In this document: piece after piece, positions 45,393 to 54,018 of the stretch
Layout: every line of letters begins with the position of its first letter
Position numbering within the stretch: position 1 is the stretch's first letter
NCBI GenBank assembly: GCA_902774005.1
Contig: CACYGK010000030.1
Coordinates: 1-55,293 of the forward strand
Reading direction: 5' to 3'
DNA: 55,293 bases
Origin: an uncultured Bacteroidales bacterium
Lineage (GTDB): Bacteria; Bacteroidota; Bacteroidia; Bacteroidales; Bacteroidaceae
Notes under the pieces: model-generated
What the model saw: only the letters and a program-made list of their open reading frames with translations
What the model was told of the DNA's origin: nothing
Databases searched by the model: none
Translations under genes and position numbers: made by a program

Positions 45393-45692
45393 ATGTCTAC
45401 AGTTCAATTAAGTGCTTTGAATGCCGAGATACTTCGGAATCTTGGTGTTGTTGCAACAAATGAAGGTGCATTGCAACGCGTTGCAAAATACGTGCGTCGT
45501 GTTGCGCGTGAACTGACCACAGACCCCACAGCGATGACGAAAGAGGAGTTCTTTGCCCGTATAGATAAGGCAAAAGCCGGTCCTACATACAGCATGCTTC
45601 CAGATGAAGACTTGACCGCATACCTAAAACGTCAGGGTCCCCTTCATCGAAGCGATGATTTTTCAACGCCAACCTTAGCGAAAACTTCGTGA
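45393..45692 (+). CDS. 99-aa conserved-type hypothetical protein (antitoxin-like)
   Basis: 99 aa with an early VQLSALNAEILRNLGVVA, a helical middle and MTKEEFFARIDKAKAGPTY. Small Bacteroidetes proteins with MTKEEFFxRxDxAK occur as orphan antitoxin-like proteins, from memory, but I cannot name a family. There is no toxin gene beside it. It has its own promoter, and a 17-bp direct repeat lies on each side, with the right copy overlapping the stop codon. The last ten codons are unlike the rest and come from the repeat. Confidence 0.6.
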   Translation: MSTVQLSALNAEILRNLGVVATNEGALQRVAKYVRRVARELTTDPTAMTKEEFFARIDKAKAGPTYSMLPDEDLTAYLKRQGPLHRSDDFSTPTLAKTS

Positions 45693-45696
45693 AACT
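45680..45696. repeat. 17-bp direct repeat, right copy
   Basis: Identical to 45217-45233; overlaps the stop of the 99-aa gene. Confidence 0.8.
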
Positions 45697-45714
45697 TTGC
45701 AACTAAGGGACTAA

Positions 45715-45737
45715 GAAACTAAAGAACCGGCTACGCA
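45715..45737. repeat. 23-bp direct repeat, left copy
   Basis: 21 of 23 bases match 47122-47144. The pair brackets the two hypothetical genes between 45785 and 46985. Confidence 0.7.
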
Positions 45738-45784
45738 GGTATGTCAGTTGTAAGCTGCAAAACTCTTACATCTGCCATCTTACA

Positions 45785-46732
45785 TCATTCCCATCCACTA
45801 TATGCTCCATCATGATCATCATTGGGGTCATAGTCAGAATAATCGAAGTTCTTATTATGTTTTTGTGCCTGAGAAAATTCATTGTATCTATCTTCGTCAA
45901 GTCTATCTCTCTCCTGTACTCTTCCATATCTGTCGCGCGCATAACCATACTTGGGTTGTCTTGAAGCTCCATATATAGACCTTCCCTGCACATAATCACT
46001 ATCTTCAGTTGTTTTCTTCAAAGAACTGAAAGTTGCAATATCTGCAAGACTCTGTCCATAGCGCTGAGATGCATAATACCCAGAATTTGATGACTTATGT
46101 TTGTCTTTTCTATTATTCTGTCTCTTTTTCTTCTTATCTTTTTTAAGGTTTTGTTTTATAGGATGTTCACTGGGTACAGAAACAAAATCACCATATGTTT
46201 GTGACTCTTCTTCTATTTGATATAATCCATTTTCTTCACAATAAACCTTATACTTTGCGAATTCTTCGATAAAATATAATTTGCATTCAATGTTTAATCT
46301 ATGGAGGATGGTTTTATACTCAGAATTTGTTATAATTCTATTTTGTCTTTTTCTTTTGGAAATAAACTTATCAATTCCTTTTTTCACAAGACCAACTTTT
46401 ATATTTCTATCATACAAAGTCCCAGAATGAGCATTCTCCCCTAAAACAAAAACATTATTTGTACTTTCTTGTTTTATGGTTTTAGCAGATAATCTATTTA
46501 ATCTATTTACACACTCTAACGCATCGTCTAAAACTTCTTTTTTTGTCTTTACCTTTTTTTTCTTTTTTGAATTGCGACGCGGAGCAAGAAAATGGTCTGT
46601 AACATATAATTCATGAGACGTCTTTTTGGGATTTTCTAACTTAGAATAATCCCTTAAAACAATATTCCCATTTGAATCATATTTGGCACCTACGACAGAT
46701 ATTGTACCATCAGGATTAATAACATATGCCAT
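45785..46732 (-). CDS. Lys-rich hypothetical protein
   Basis: 315 aa, no recognisable domain. It is rich in Lys, Asn, Tyr and Ser, with low-complexity basic runs (KKKKKVKTKK at about 55-65; a second at about 195-215) and a charged, Tyr-rich C-terminus. Composition is AT-rich relative to its neighbours, consistent with acquired DNA. It starts 16 bp after the stop of the small coiled-coil gene at 46749 and probably shares its promoter (47022-47029). Function cannot be assigned. Basic runs suggest nucleic-acid contact, which is speculation. Confidence 0.6.
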   Translation of the reverse strand: MAYVINPDGTISVVGAKYDSNGNIVLRDYSKLENPKKTSHELYVTDHFLAPRRNSKKKKKVKTKKEVLDDALECVNRLNRLSAKTIKQESTNNVFVLGENAHSGTLYDRNIKVGLVKKGIDKFISKRKRQNRIITNSEYKTILHRLNIECKLYFIEEFAKYKVYCEENGLYQIEEESQTYGDFVSVPSEHPIKQNLKKDKKKKRQNNRKDKHKSSNSGYYASQRYGQSLADIATFSSLKKTTEDSDYVQGRSIYGASRQPKYGYARDRYGRVQERDRLDEDRYNEFSQAQKHNKNFDYSDYDPNDDHDGAYSGWE

Positions 46733-46748
46733 AGAAAAAGGAAATAAA

Positions 46749-46985
46749 TTAGTTATTCGCTATTATATCGTTTAGCGCGTTCATTCCGTCCTCAATATAT
46801 GAGAGAGCATCATCTAAGTCATCCGCGTTCTGCTCTGTTTGCTCACCTCTTTCGGAATACTGTAGGTTTTCAGGCATACAATCAAAAGCATCCCTTTCTT
46901 CATCCCTAACTTTATCTAATTCTGAATATGCTGCAGATATTTTTTCAACAGCATCTCTAAGTCTTTGTAGTCGATTCTTATTCAT
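46749..46985 (-). CDS. small acidic coiled-coil hypothetical protein
   Basis: 78 aa, almost entirely helical and acidic, with a RLQRLRDAVEKISAAYSELDKV amphipathic segment followed by FDCMPENLQYSERGEQTE. The MPENLQ-S-RGE motif occurs in small proteins of phages and mobile elements, as I recall, but no role is known. It is first of the two-gene unit with the 315-aa gene and has a consensus -7 box at 47022-47029. Confidence 0.65.
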   Translation of the reverse strand: MNKNRLQRLRDAVEKISAAYSELDKVRDEERDAFDCMPENLQYSERGEQTEQNADDLDDALSYIEDGMNALNDIIANN

Positions 46986-47021
46986 AGTATTTTTGTATAA
47001 GGGTTAACTCTTTGGATATTA

Positions 47022-47029
47022 CAAAGGTA
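47022..47029 (-). promoter_or_regulatory. -7 box (TACCTTTG) for the two hypothetical genes
   Basis: Minus-strand TACCTTTG lies 36 bp before the ATG at 46985. Confidence 0.6.
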
Positions 47030-47121
47030 TGAACTATTTCTAAAACTGCAATACTTCTTACATTATTTACTTGTTATGTCGCATGTTTTAGTGTATCATT
47101 TGTCCTGTCCCCGATATATCT

Positions 47122-47144
47122 GAAACTAAAGAACCGACTCCGCA
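47122..47144. repeat. 23-bp direct repeat, right copy
   Basis: Matches 45715-45737 at 21 of 23 bases. The rest of 47030-47218 holds no gene that I can see. Confidence 0.7.
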
Positions 47145-47218
47145 CAGATGCGAAGCTGGTCTTTTTCATGTTTAACGAGTTAAGGAACCTGTTTCTAGTT
47201 TAATCATATTTGATAGTA

Positions 47219-50200
47219 TTATGATTGTTCAACGATTTTGATTTCTTCTTCAGTCAATCCGTAGAGCTGATAGACGAGATGATCTATTTCACTTTCCAAA
47301 ATAGATGTATCAGCGTTATCTGTTGTTTGCTTAGATTCATTTATCTCATCAACCAACTTTATAATATCCTCTTGTTGTTCTTTCGTAGCATTGGGAATGG
47401 GGATTTTCTTTACTGTACCTATATTAATAGATATGTTTGATGAGTTTTTCTTTAACCATGAGTCCACATAGCTAGAATTCAGTACTGCTAAGATATACCT
47501 GAGTTTAACTTTTTCATTAGGCTTAATAACTACTACTGAACTGTGAACATAATACTGATTTGTATCCAATGCTGCGATTATCTTTTTTGAGATACGCTGC
47601 ATCACAATTTTCTCTGGCAGCTCAAAATCCTCAGGTTTTTTAGGACTACATTGTCTTCCTCCTCCTTTAAGTGTTGATTTGGGTTTTGCATCACTATCTT
47701 TACCCATTTCTATTGGATCATACCAAATATACTCACCAGCATATTTAATCTCGTAGCGAGAAATATTTGTCCCACGAATACAGGGTTTATCAATGTCTGT
47801 TAACTTCTCATATCTACAATACTTCTTGTCGTTACCACTTACAATACCCACAATCATTTTACATAAGTCTCCCAAGGGGGTGGACTGGGTGTCTTTAGTT
47901 TCCTCTAGATTGATATTCAAATCAGAATCTGCTTTTATTGATTCCTTTGTCCTTGCAGAAACATATTTATTATCATAGACATCAATAAATGAAATGTCGG
48001 AATCTCTATTAGTATTTTCGACAAAAAGCAATGCTGTTTCAACTGTAGCATTATCAAACACCTTCTCCGGCAATATACCAATTTGAGTTATATTATATTT
48101 TTTGATTAAGAGTTCCCTTAGTTTCTTAAATGAATAGAGACTATACCATGTTTTAGGGACAATATAAGAGAGAATGCCTTTTCTACGGAGCAAATGGCAT
48201 CCCTTTTCAATAAAGAAAGCATATATATCTGTCTTCTGTTGGGCTACATAATAGTTTTTCCACAGTATTACTTTCTCCCTATCATCCATTCTGTGAGGTC
48301 TGATATACGGAGGATTTGCTATCACAATATCAAAACCGCCTTGAGCAAAAACATCATAAAACCAAGTGTGCCAAAGCATGAATTGGTCGTTGCCAGATAG
48401 ATCTAGATTTCCAAAATCCACATTGAGTCCTTGTTCTCGGAGTTGTTGCTTTACATTATTTATAATGTCATGCTTTAGTATTGCCTTACGCTTGTGGTCT
48501 GGACAGTTATAATATTCATCGAGTTTCTTGCGAAGGTCAAGGCGGAGCACATCAAGCATATCATCAAACATAGTAGTTTGGTAAATTCCATGCTTATCTT
48601 TTTTTAACTCAGTTATATTAGACAAATCAACACCATTATATTGCTCTAACAAAGAGTTGCCTTGCATAATCTTGAAGTCAAGGTTAGGCAGAGCCTGAGG
48701 AGTTTCTTCATCAACAATAAGCGAAAGCCAGAAACGAAGTCTCGCTATATCAACAGCACCACGTTCTATATCTACACCATAGATATTCTGCTGGATGATG
48801 TGCTTCTTGATTTCTGCTGCCTTGCTCTGCTCTATACCTTCAAGGGCTGTACGGCAAAGGAACAATTCTTTAAGCAAGCCCATAGGGAATGCTCCCGAAC
48901 CAATAGCAGGGTCGCATATTTTGACATCCTTAAGCATTTGAGGAATATCAGCTGGCAAATGCTCAACAAATTTATGTGTGGTTACAAATTGACGGATGGC
49001 TTCTTTCTGTTCCTCTTTTTCAATACCTGTTTGCAAATATGCTATAAGGCTTTCACGACACATATATGTAACAATCTCCTTTGGAGTATAGAAAGCACCT
49101 TTGTCCTTATTGTCTTCAAGAAGGTTCTCGAATATACGACCAAGCATCTCCGGGTCAACACCTACTTCTGCATCATCCGGGTCGTTCTCGTCAATTGTAA
49201 AGTTATAGCTGCTGAAGAAATCAAGCATATCTTTCATATACTTGGCTGGCAGAGGGAAGTTGGTTTCGTCTGCAGCCTCTCTTTCAAACAATCCTCCATT
49301 CAAATAAGGCACACGGATGTTTTTCCCAACTGCAGAAGACACAAGATTATTGGTACGTTCGGTGTTTAAATCATTAAACAACACTTCCAATACATCGTCT
49401 ATAAAGTGATCCTTGTCTTTGCATTGTTCAAAGAGGTTCTGAATGAATTCCGCATCTCCTTTACCCCAAGGTTCGTTAGCTGGCACGCCCAACCATCCTT
49501 TCTTCTGTAGGAACTGAAGGAATACAAGTCGTCCCATCAGTTTCTTCACATAGTCGCGTATAGCCTTCTCAGGATTCTGGAAACGGGCAAACTCCTGCAT
49601 AATCTCTTTGCACGGACTACCTTCTTGTCTTTCTTCCCATTTATTGGCAACCTTCACCATTTTCTTACCAGTAGCATAGAAAATTATGTTGGCATACTGA
49701 CGTTTGTAGTCATCGAAGAACATATCGCTGACAGCATCCACAGAGAATGCTTTTGTAAGGTCTTTCAGCGACAGGGCACTATCGCGAAGTTTTTCAAATT
49801 GCTGAATGGCTGTACGGCTTCGATGACCTTCACCCAACAGATAGGTAAAACGCCTGGTATCAGTCGATTCCTTTTTATAACTGCCATCTTCTGCAAACGA
49901 CCAAGATTCGCTGACATATGAGAATCTAAGTACACTTTCATTCTTCCTATAGCAGAACATAACAGCTCCGGCAAAAGCATTTCGCCAACTACTCAGCAAC
50001 ATGTCACGTATGCCTCGGCGATTACGCTCTATATCTACGTTGTCTGCAAGTTCCACTTCGTAGATGGCTATCTTATATCCATCTGACAATTCTATTACTC
50101 CAAGTTGAAGTGTCTGCTTGGCAAACTGACTGTTAGTATATACTGGTTGGGCTGGTTGCCAGAAGGATGCTTTGCTGCGGAATATGTCGTGCAGCAGTTC

Positions 50201-50251
50201 CATCCATTTCTGACGATTATATCTTGATTCAATAGTGTTCTTGTAGTCCAT
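47219..50251 (-). CDS. Eco57I/PglX-like N6-adenine DNA methyltransferase of a restriction-type system
   Basis: 1010 aa. An N-terminal domain (about 1-330) carries an IYEVELADN segment resembling the degenerate nuclease-like part of type IIG enzymes, but with Glu-x-Glu and no obvious catalytic Lys. Methylase motifs follow: GAFYTPKEIVTYM (motif X region, near 388), CDPAIGSGAFP (motif I, near 447), GVDIERGAVDIARLR and DIVIANPPYIRPHR (motif IV NPPY, near 645). The C-terminal third (about 780-1000) resembles a TaqI-type specificity domain. It methylates adenine to mark self DNA. It lies 8 bp downstream of the PLD-helicase gene and is translated with it. Confidence 0.9.
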   Translation of the reverse strand: MDYKNTIESRYNRQKWMELLHDIFRSKASFWQPAQPVYTNSQFAKQTLQLGVIELSDGYKIAIYEVELADNVDIERNRRGIRDMLLSSWRNAFAGAVMFCYRKNESVLRFSYVSESWSFAEDGSYKKESTDTRRFTYLLGEGHRSRTAIQQFEKLRDSALSLKDLTKAFSVDAVSDMFFDDYKRQYANIIFYATGKKMVKVANKWEERQEGSPCKEIMQEFARFQNPEKAIRDYVKKLMGRLVFLQFLQKKGWLGVPANEPWGKGDAEFIQNLFEQCKDKDHFIDDVLEVLFNDLNTERTNNLVSSAVGKNIRVPYLNGGLFEREAADETNFPLPAKYMKDMLDFFSSYNFTIDENDPDDAEVGVDPEMLGRIFENLLEDNKDKGAFYTPKEIVTYMCRESLIAYLQTGIEKEEQKEAIRQFVTTHKFVEHLPADIPQMLKDVKICDPAIGSGAFPMGLLKELFLCRTALEGIEQSKAAEIKKHIIQQNIYGVDIERGAVDIARLRFWLSLIVDEETPQALPNLDFKIMQGNSLLEQYNGVDLSNITELKKDKHGIYQTTMFDDMLDVLRLDLRKKLDEYYNCPDHKRKAILKHDIINNVKQQLREQGLNVDFGNLDLSGNDQFMLWHTWFYDVFAQGGFDIVIANPPYIRPHRMDDREKVILWKNYYVAQQKTDIYAFFIEKGCHLLRRKGILSYIVPKTWYSLYSFKKLRELLIKKYNITQIGILPEKVFDNATVETALLFVENTNRDSDISFIDVYDNKYVSARTKESIKADSDLNINLEETKDTQSTPLGDLCKMIVGIVSGNDKKYCRYEKLTDIDKPCIRGTNISRYEIKYAGEYIWYDPIEMGKDSDAKPKSTLKGGGRQCSPKKPEDFELPEKIVMQRISKKIIAALDTNQYYVHSSVVVIKPNEKVKLRYILAVLNSSYVDSWLKKNSSNISINIGTVKKIPIPNATKEQQEDIIKLVDEINESKQTTDNADTSILESEIDHLVYQLYGLTEEEIKIVEQS

Positions 50252-50259
50252 GGTTCTAT

Positions 50260-53200
50260 TTATTTATTGAATGACTCCGAAAGAATAATGACTGCGTCGT
50301 TTTCCTCTTCTGCTTTCTGAACTTCACGATAATAGGCATTGTATTTGTTTGCCATATCTATTATCTGAGGAAGGGCATCATGTATAGTCATGCGGACTTT
50401 ACCATTGGTGCGTTGCAGGTCTTTTTGAATACGTTGCAGACGCTTGGCTATGTAGGTTATGGTTCCTCTCTCTGCAAGTGCTTTCAATTGAAGAACCTTC
50501 ACTCGTGTTTCTGAATCTTCAATGAAGCCAAGTACATTGTTCAACAGATTGGATGCTATTGCCACCTGTGCACCAAGATTGCTGCGTTGTTGCTGGTTCT
50601 TCTCCTGTTCATGTATCTCTTGTGTCCTTGTATTCCTGAATGCCTTCAACGCCTTTTCCACATGTTCGTGATGTTGTGGTATACGCTCTGTCTGTTGTTC
50701 TTCAGGCATAGCCTTGTAATAGGTGAGAGCATCAAGTACAGACAGCTCTTTGGTTTCCTTGTCATTTACAAGATAGAACAACTTACGGAAGTTGGTCTTA
50801 AGGAACACAAGAGTATCGTCTGATAAGGTCACGTCACCAACTTCACGTGGTGTTCGTCCTGTACGACTACGAAGTGGTAAACGTTCTATGCGTTTGTATT
50901 CACGACGATTATTCAAGTACAAGTCTCTTAGTTCTTCGTAGAACGGGAGTTCAAGATTTCTGTCTGACTTCTCTTGCTTGATTCCTTCCTCAAACAGTTT
51001 GTCGAGGTCGCGGTCTATGATTTCATCCGTAGAATATATCTGATTGTCCTCTCCAAACGTAGTGTGGAATGTCTGAATCTTACTGAGTGCAATCTGGTTG
51101 AGGTTAATCTGTTCGTTACCTTCACGCGACGGATAGAACACATAATTGTATATGATTCCTGATGTGGAACCGATACGATTCACACGTCCAATGCGTTGCA
51201 TCAGTCGTGTACTGTTCCAAGGTGTATCGTAATTGATAATGATGTTAGAGCGATGCAGGTTCACACCTTCTGCCAGTACGTCTGTAGTAAGGATAATGTT
51301 GTAGTCGTTTTTCTTCTCTTTCCAGTTGGCATCGAAGTTCTCACGAATGGTCTTAAACTGCTGACCACGGTTCTGTGAAGAGATGACCAAAACATCTTTC
51401 CTGTTGATACGACGTTGCAGGTATTCTACTGTATCAACTGATTCTGAGAATACAACCAACTTTCCTTCGGGATTTCTCTTTACATCAAAGAGTTCCTTAT
51501 TAAGAAGTTCCTCAAACCTTGCGAACTTGGAATCATCATTATCACTTATACACTCCCATTCAAGCCACATATCATCAAGCAGTTGCTGGTCTTTGCGCAA
51601 CATGTCTATATATTCAGGCTTGAAATGCTCGCGATTGAACACCGCATTTTTCGGATTAGTTTCAGCCTTCTCGTTCAGTTTCTCTTCTATCTCTTCATCT
51701 GTATATCCTTGTGCGTAAAGAAGGTTGATATCCATATCGGGAGCAATGAATATCTTGTCGTTCTCCCACATGGTCAGCATATTCTGGTTTGCCTGACGGA
51801 ATGCATCCAACGATTTTCTGAATGCATAGAAACTGCTTTCCAGTCGTTTTACAAGTCCGTTCTTTCTGATTCCTGCCAAACTGCGGCTTATGACTTCTGC
51901 ATTATCATATAGTCCAGGGGCTGCATCAGGTTTCAAGTATGCGATGGCTTGGTAGCGGGCATAAGTCAACTCCCTGTCAAGTATCTGCATAGCCCGTTCG
52001 AAAAGGTTGGCAAGATGGTTGTTCAGTTCGTATTCCTTCTTGATTGGGCGTTTAACCTTTGGGAATCCGTTTACATCTTTATTATATCGGGGAATGCTTT
52101 CAATATCTGTTCGTGTACGACGTACTGTCAATGGTTTGATTACTCTGTCCCTTACACGTTCTGCCAATTGCTTGAAATTCCTGATGTTAAAGTTGGGTTC
52201 TCGTCTCAGACGCTTAAACTCAGCTATCAGAGGAGAAAAGAATGATGTCAGATTCGGCACACCATCAATCGTACAATGACGTGGGTCTTGAAACAAGAGA
52301 ATCTCATTGTAGAGGTCGGCTGGTGTATTGTTCATAGGCGTTGCCGATATGAGCATCACTTTCTTCTTGTAGCCAGGAATATAACCTGTTTCCATTCGTG
52401 GCATCTTACATATTTCCTGCAACTGCTCAAAAGCCTGAGTTGTATGACTACGGAACTTATGTGCTTCATCGACAAGTATCAGGTCATATTCATCAGCATT
52501 CCAATATTCAAGGTTGTCTTCATCAAGAACTTTGCTCAAACTTCCGTTGCTTATAAAGCGGGCATACTGGTCTATGCCAAAGTCCTTAAAGGTAGCCCTC
52601 CAGTTGTGTTCTACTGCCGGTGGAAATACTACGAGTATCTTGGTGTGTTCCCATCCGTTTTCAATCAGGAATTTCTTAGCAATCATCGTAGCAATAACGG
52701 TTTTGCCAAGACCTACTACATCGGCAAGAAAAAAACCATCATAACGTATAAGTTTCTGATATCCTTCAATAACAGCATCCGTCTGATAGTCGAATTTCAT
52801 GTAGCCTTTAGGCATCGCAAACGGATTTGTATTGTCAATAGCCAGAACACGGTCTGAGAAATACTCCATAAGCATTTTGATGTAGAGTTCGTAAGGAGTG
52901 ACATCTCCCTTCAGATATGTACTACCCATAGTTGTCTCTACATCAATAGACGTGATTGGCACACCTTCCGCTTCGTTCCAAAGGATTTCAAACTCATCTT
53001 TAGCAAACTTCACTTCAGGGTATTGAGTCAGCATCACGTTGAACTCATATTGCTTTTCAGCTGAGATGCCAAGTCCGTTACCACTCAGATTACTGCTACC
53101 GGTTATAGCTGCTCCAAGCATATACTGGTCGTAGTTGTCGGGATAGAGAATGTATATCTTTGCATGAATCCTTCTTGAAGGATGGGCTCTCAGTTCCAAC

Positions 53201-53580
53201 TTGTCATCTTTCATGTCCTGCACCATCTGTAACATTCCATCCTCTACCTCTTTCGTATAGTTTGAATTCTCTATATCCTGCTTTATCAACTGCATGCATT
53301 CTTCCTTAACTTCATCCTCTGCACCAATAAACAGTTGTCCATGCTGCTCGGCACGGGCAATATATTTGTCCACATCTATTCCGATGAGGACACGCACTTT
53401 ATTGATGTTATTAAGGAACGGACGTAAGGCAAAATAACCGGATGCACGAAGGAATCCCACTACGGCATCGAGATGCTTCACTTGAGGATTCTTGGTCAGG
53501 AATCCCTCAAATTGCTTCATTAGTGTGTTCCCGTCTCTGTTGGTAAAGAATAGAGAATTAGAAATAAGGTTGTCAGACAT
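50260..53580 (-). CDS. PLD-nuclease/SNF2-helicase fusion of a restriction-type system
   Basis: 1106 aa. The N-terminal phospholipase-D-like domain (about 1-215) has a single HKD-type site RIHAKIYI (near 138) and GSSNLSGNGLG. An SNF2-type motor follows, with Walker A VVGLGKTVIAT (near 290), LILVDEAHKFRS (near 370), LISATPMNN and a second RecA-like lobe (VLAEGVNLH, LMQRIGRVNRIGS near 795). The C-terminal 200 residues are helical. A nuclease tethered to a translocating ATPase plus the neighbouring methylase makes a self-contained restriction-modification or phage-defence pair. It resembles DISARM and BREX parts but lacks their other genes. Confidence 0.92.
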   Translation of the reverse strand: MSDNLISNSLFFTNRDGNTLMKQFEGFLTKNPQVKHLDAVVGFLRASGYFALRPFLNNINKVRVLIGIDVDKYIARAEQHGQLFIGAEDEVKEECMQLIKQDIENSNYTKEVEDGMLQMVQDMKDDKLELRAHPSRRIHAKIYILYPDNYDQYMLGAAITGSSNLSGNGLGISAEKQYEFNVMLTQYPEVKFAKDEFEILWNEAEGVPITSIDVETTMGSTYLKGDVTPYELYIKMLMEYFSDRVLAIDNTNPFAMPKGYMKFDYQTDAVIEGYQKLIRYDGFFLADVVGLGKTVIATMIAKKFLIENGWEHTKILVVFPPAVEHNWRATFKDFGIDQYARFISNGSLSKVLDEDNLEYWNADEYDLILVDEAHKFRSHTTQAFEQLQEICKMPRMETGYIPGYKKKVMLISATPMNNTPADLYNEILLFQDPRHCTIDGVPNLTSFFSPLIAEFKRLRREPNFNIRNFKQLAERVRDRVIKPLTVRRTRTDIESIPRYNKDVNGFPKVKRPIKKEYELNNHLANLFERAMQILDRELTYARYQAIAYLKPDAAPGLYDNAEVISRSLAGIRKNGLVKRLESSFYAFRKSLDAFRQANQNMLTMWENDKIFIAPDMDINLLYAQGYTDEEIEEKLNEKAETNPKNAVFNREHFKPEYIDMLRKDQQLLDDMWLEWECISDNDDSKFARFEELLNKELFDVKRNPEGKLVVFSESVDTVEYLQRRINRKDVLVISSQNRGQQFKTIRENFDANWKEKKNDYNIILTTDVLAEGVNLHRSNIIINYDTPWNSTRLMQRIGRVNRIGSTSGIIYNYVFYPSREGNEQINLNQIALSKIQTFHTTFGEDNQIYSTDEIIDRDLDKLFEEGIKQEKSDRNLELPFYEELRDLYLNNRREYKRIERLPLRSRTGRTPREVGDVTLSDDTLVFLKTNFRKLFYLVNDKETKELSVLDALTYYKAMPEEQQTERIPQHHEHVEKALKAFRNTRTQEIHEQEKNQQQRSNLGAQVAIASNLLNNVLGFIEDSETRVKVLQLKALAERGTITYIAKRLQRIQKDLQRTNGKVRMTIHDALPQIIDMANKYNAYYREVQKAEEENDAVIILSESFNK

Positions 53581-53598
53581 GGTTGATTGTTAGTTAAT

Positions 53599-53606
53599 TA
53601 TCTTTG
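53599..53606 (+). promoter_or_regulatory. -7 box (TATCTTTG), plus strand, inside the structured element edge
   Basis: Consensus TATCTTTG followed by CACC faces away from the PLD-helicase gene and into the inverted-repeat element. No gene on the plus strand follows. Confidence 0.6.
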
Positions 53607-53890
53607 CACCTAACTATCAATCACGCCAAGACGCAAAAAAAGGCGTGATGCACCTTATTGCGTATAGCTATGGGGCAGCGTAGGAAGGAAACCCCATCCA
53701 TCTAATAAGTATGCAACACACCTAAGTGTGTATGCATCGCTATAATTAGATGGTAGAGATGTCCTGTCCAGACACCTATCCAGATATTATTTCTGTGCGT
53801 TTTATTTCCAAACAGTTTCCTACGCTTTTGGCTATACGCGAAATAATAGCTGATGCTTTCATTAGTCCGGATTTCTCCCCGAACCGATGG
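53607..53890. other. nested inverted-repeat element upstream of the restriction-type operon
   Basis: About 280 bp without a credible gene but with a deep set of complementary arms. These are 53620-53627/53642-53649 (8 bp), 53658-53668/53831-53841 (11 bp), 53677-53686/53817-53826 (10 bp) and 53698-53706/53745-53753 (9 bp). Inside is a near-perfect hairpin 53711-53721/53726-53737 with loop CTAA. An alternative TGGGG/CCCCA stem (53671-53675/53692-53696) competes with the third pair. ATTATTTC (53786-53793) can pair with 53840-53847, crossing the second pair as a pseudoknot. It is either a structured RNA or the leader of the PLD-helicase transcript. Confidence 0.7.
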
Positions 53891-53898
53891 CAAAGATA
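53891..53898 (-). promoter_or_regulatory. -7 box (TATCTTTG), minus strand, for the PLD-helicase operon
   Basis: Consensus TATCTTTG followed by CCATC points toward the operon start at 53580, giving a leader of about 300 nt through the inverted-repeat element. Confidence 0.65.
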
Positions 53899-53906
53899 CA
53901 AACTAT

Positions 53907-53922
53907 ATTTCATTCATGAAAT
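53907..53922. promoter_or_regulatory. operator-like palindrome
   Basis: ATTTCAT-TC-ATGAAAT lies just upstream of the minus-strand -7 box, at the -33 region, and could bind a repressor or controller protein. Confidence 0.45.
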
Positions 53923-53954
53923 AGAATAACATAAAATCTTAGTTTTTTATATCA

Positions 53955-53990
53955 AACAAAAAAGTGCTCACATTGAAGTGCGCACTTTCT
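53955..53990 (-). terminator. intrinsic terminator after the KilA-N gene (repeat copy A)
   Basis: Stem AAAGTGC-t-CAC/GTG-c-GCACTTT with loop ATTGAA, and T-tract on the minus strand. Part of a 45-bp repeat (53956-54000) whose second copy is at 54818-54863. Confidence 0.85.
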
Positions 53991-54018
53991 AAATGGGTAT
54001 CTATGTATTCCCAAAATT

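Noticed and set aside
47219-53580. DISARM or BREX system
   Set aside because: The hallmark partners (DUF1998 protein, PglZ, BrxC-type ATPase) are absent from both flanks in the window.
53607-53890. Retron noncoding RNA
   Set aside because: Nested inverted repeats are reminiscent, but no reverse transcriptase gene is present in the window.
53702-53893. A 63-codon minus-strand frame in the inverted-repeat element
   Set aside because: It is built of the complementary arms themselves, and no family resemblance is seen; the structure explains the sequence better.
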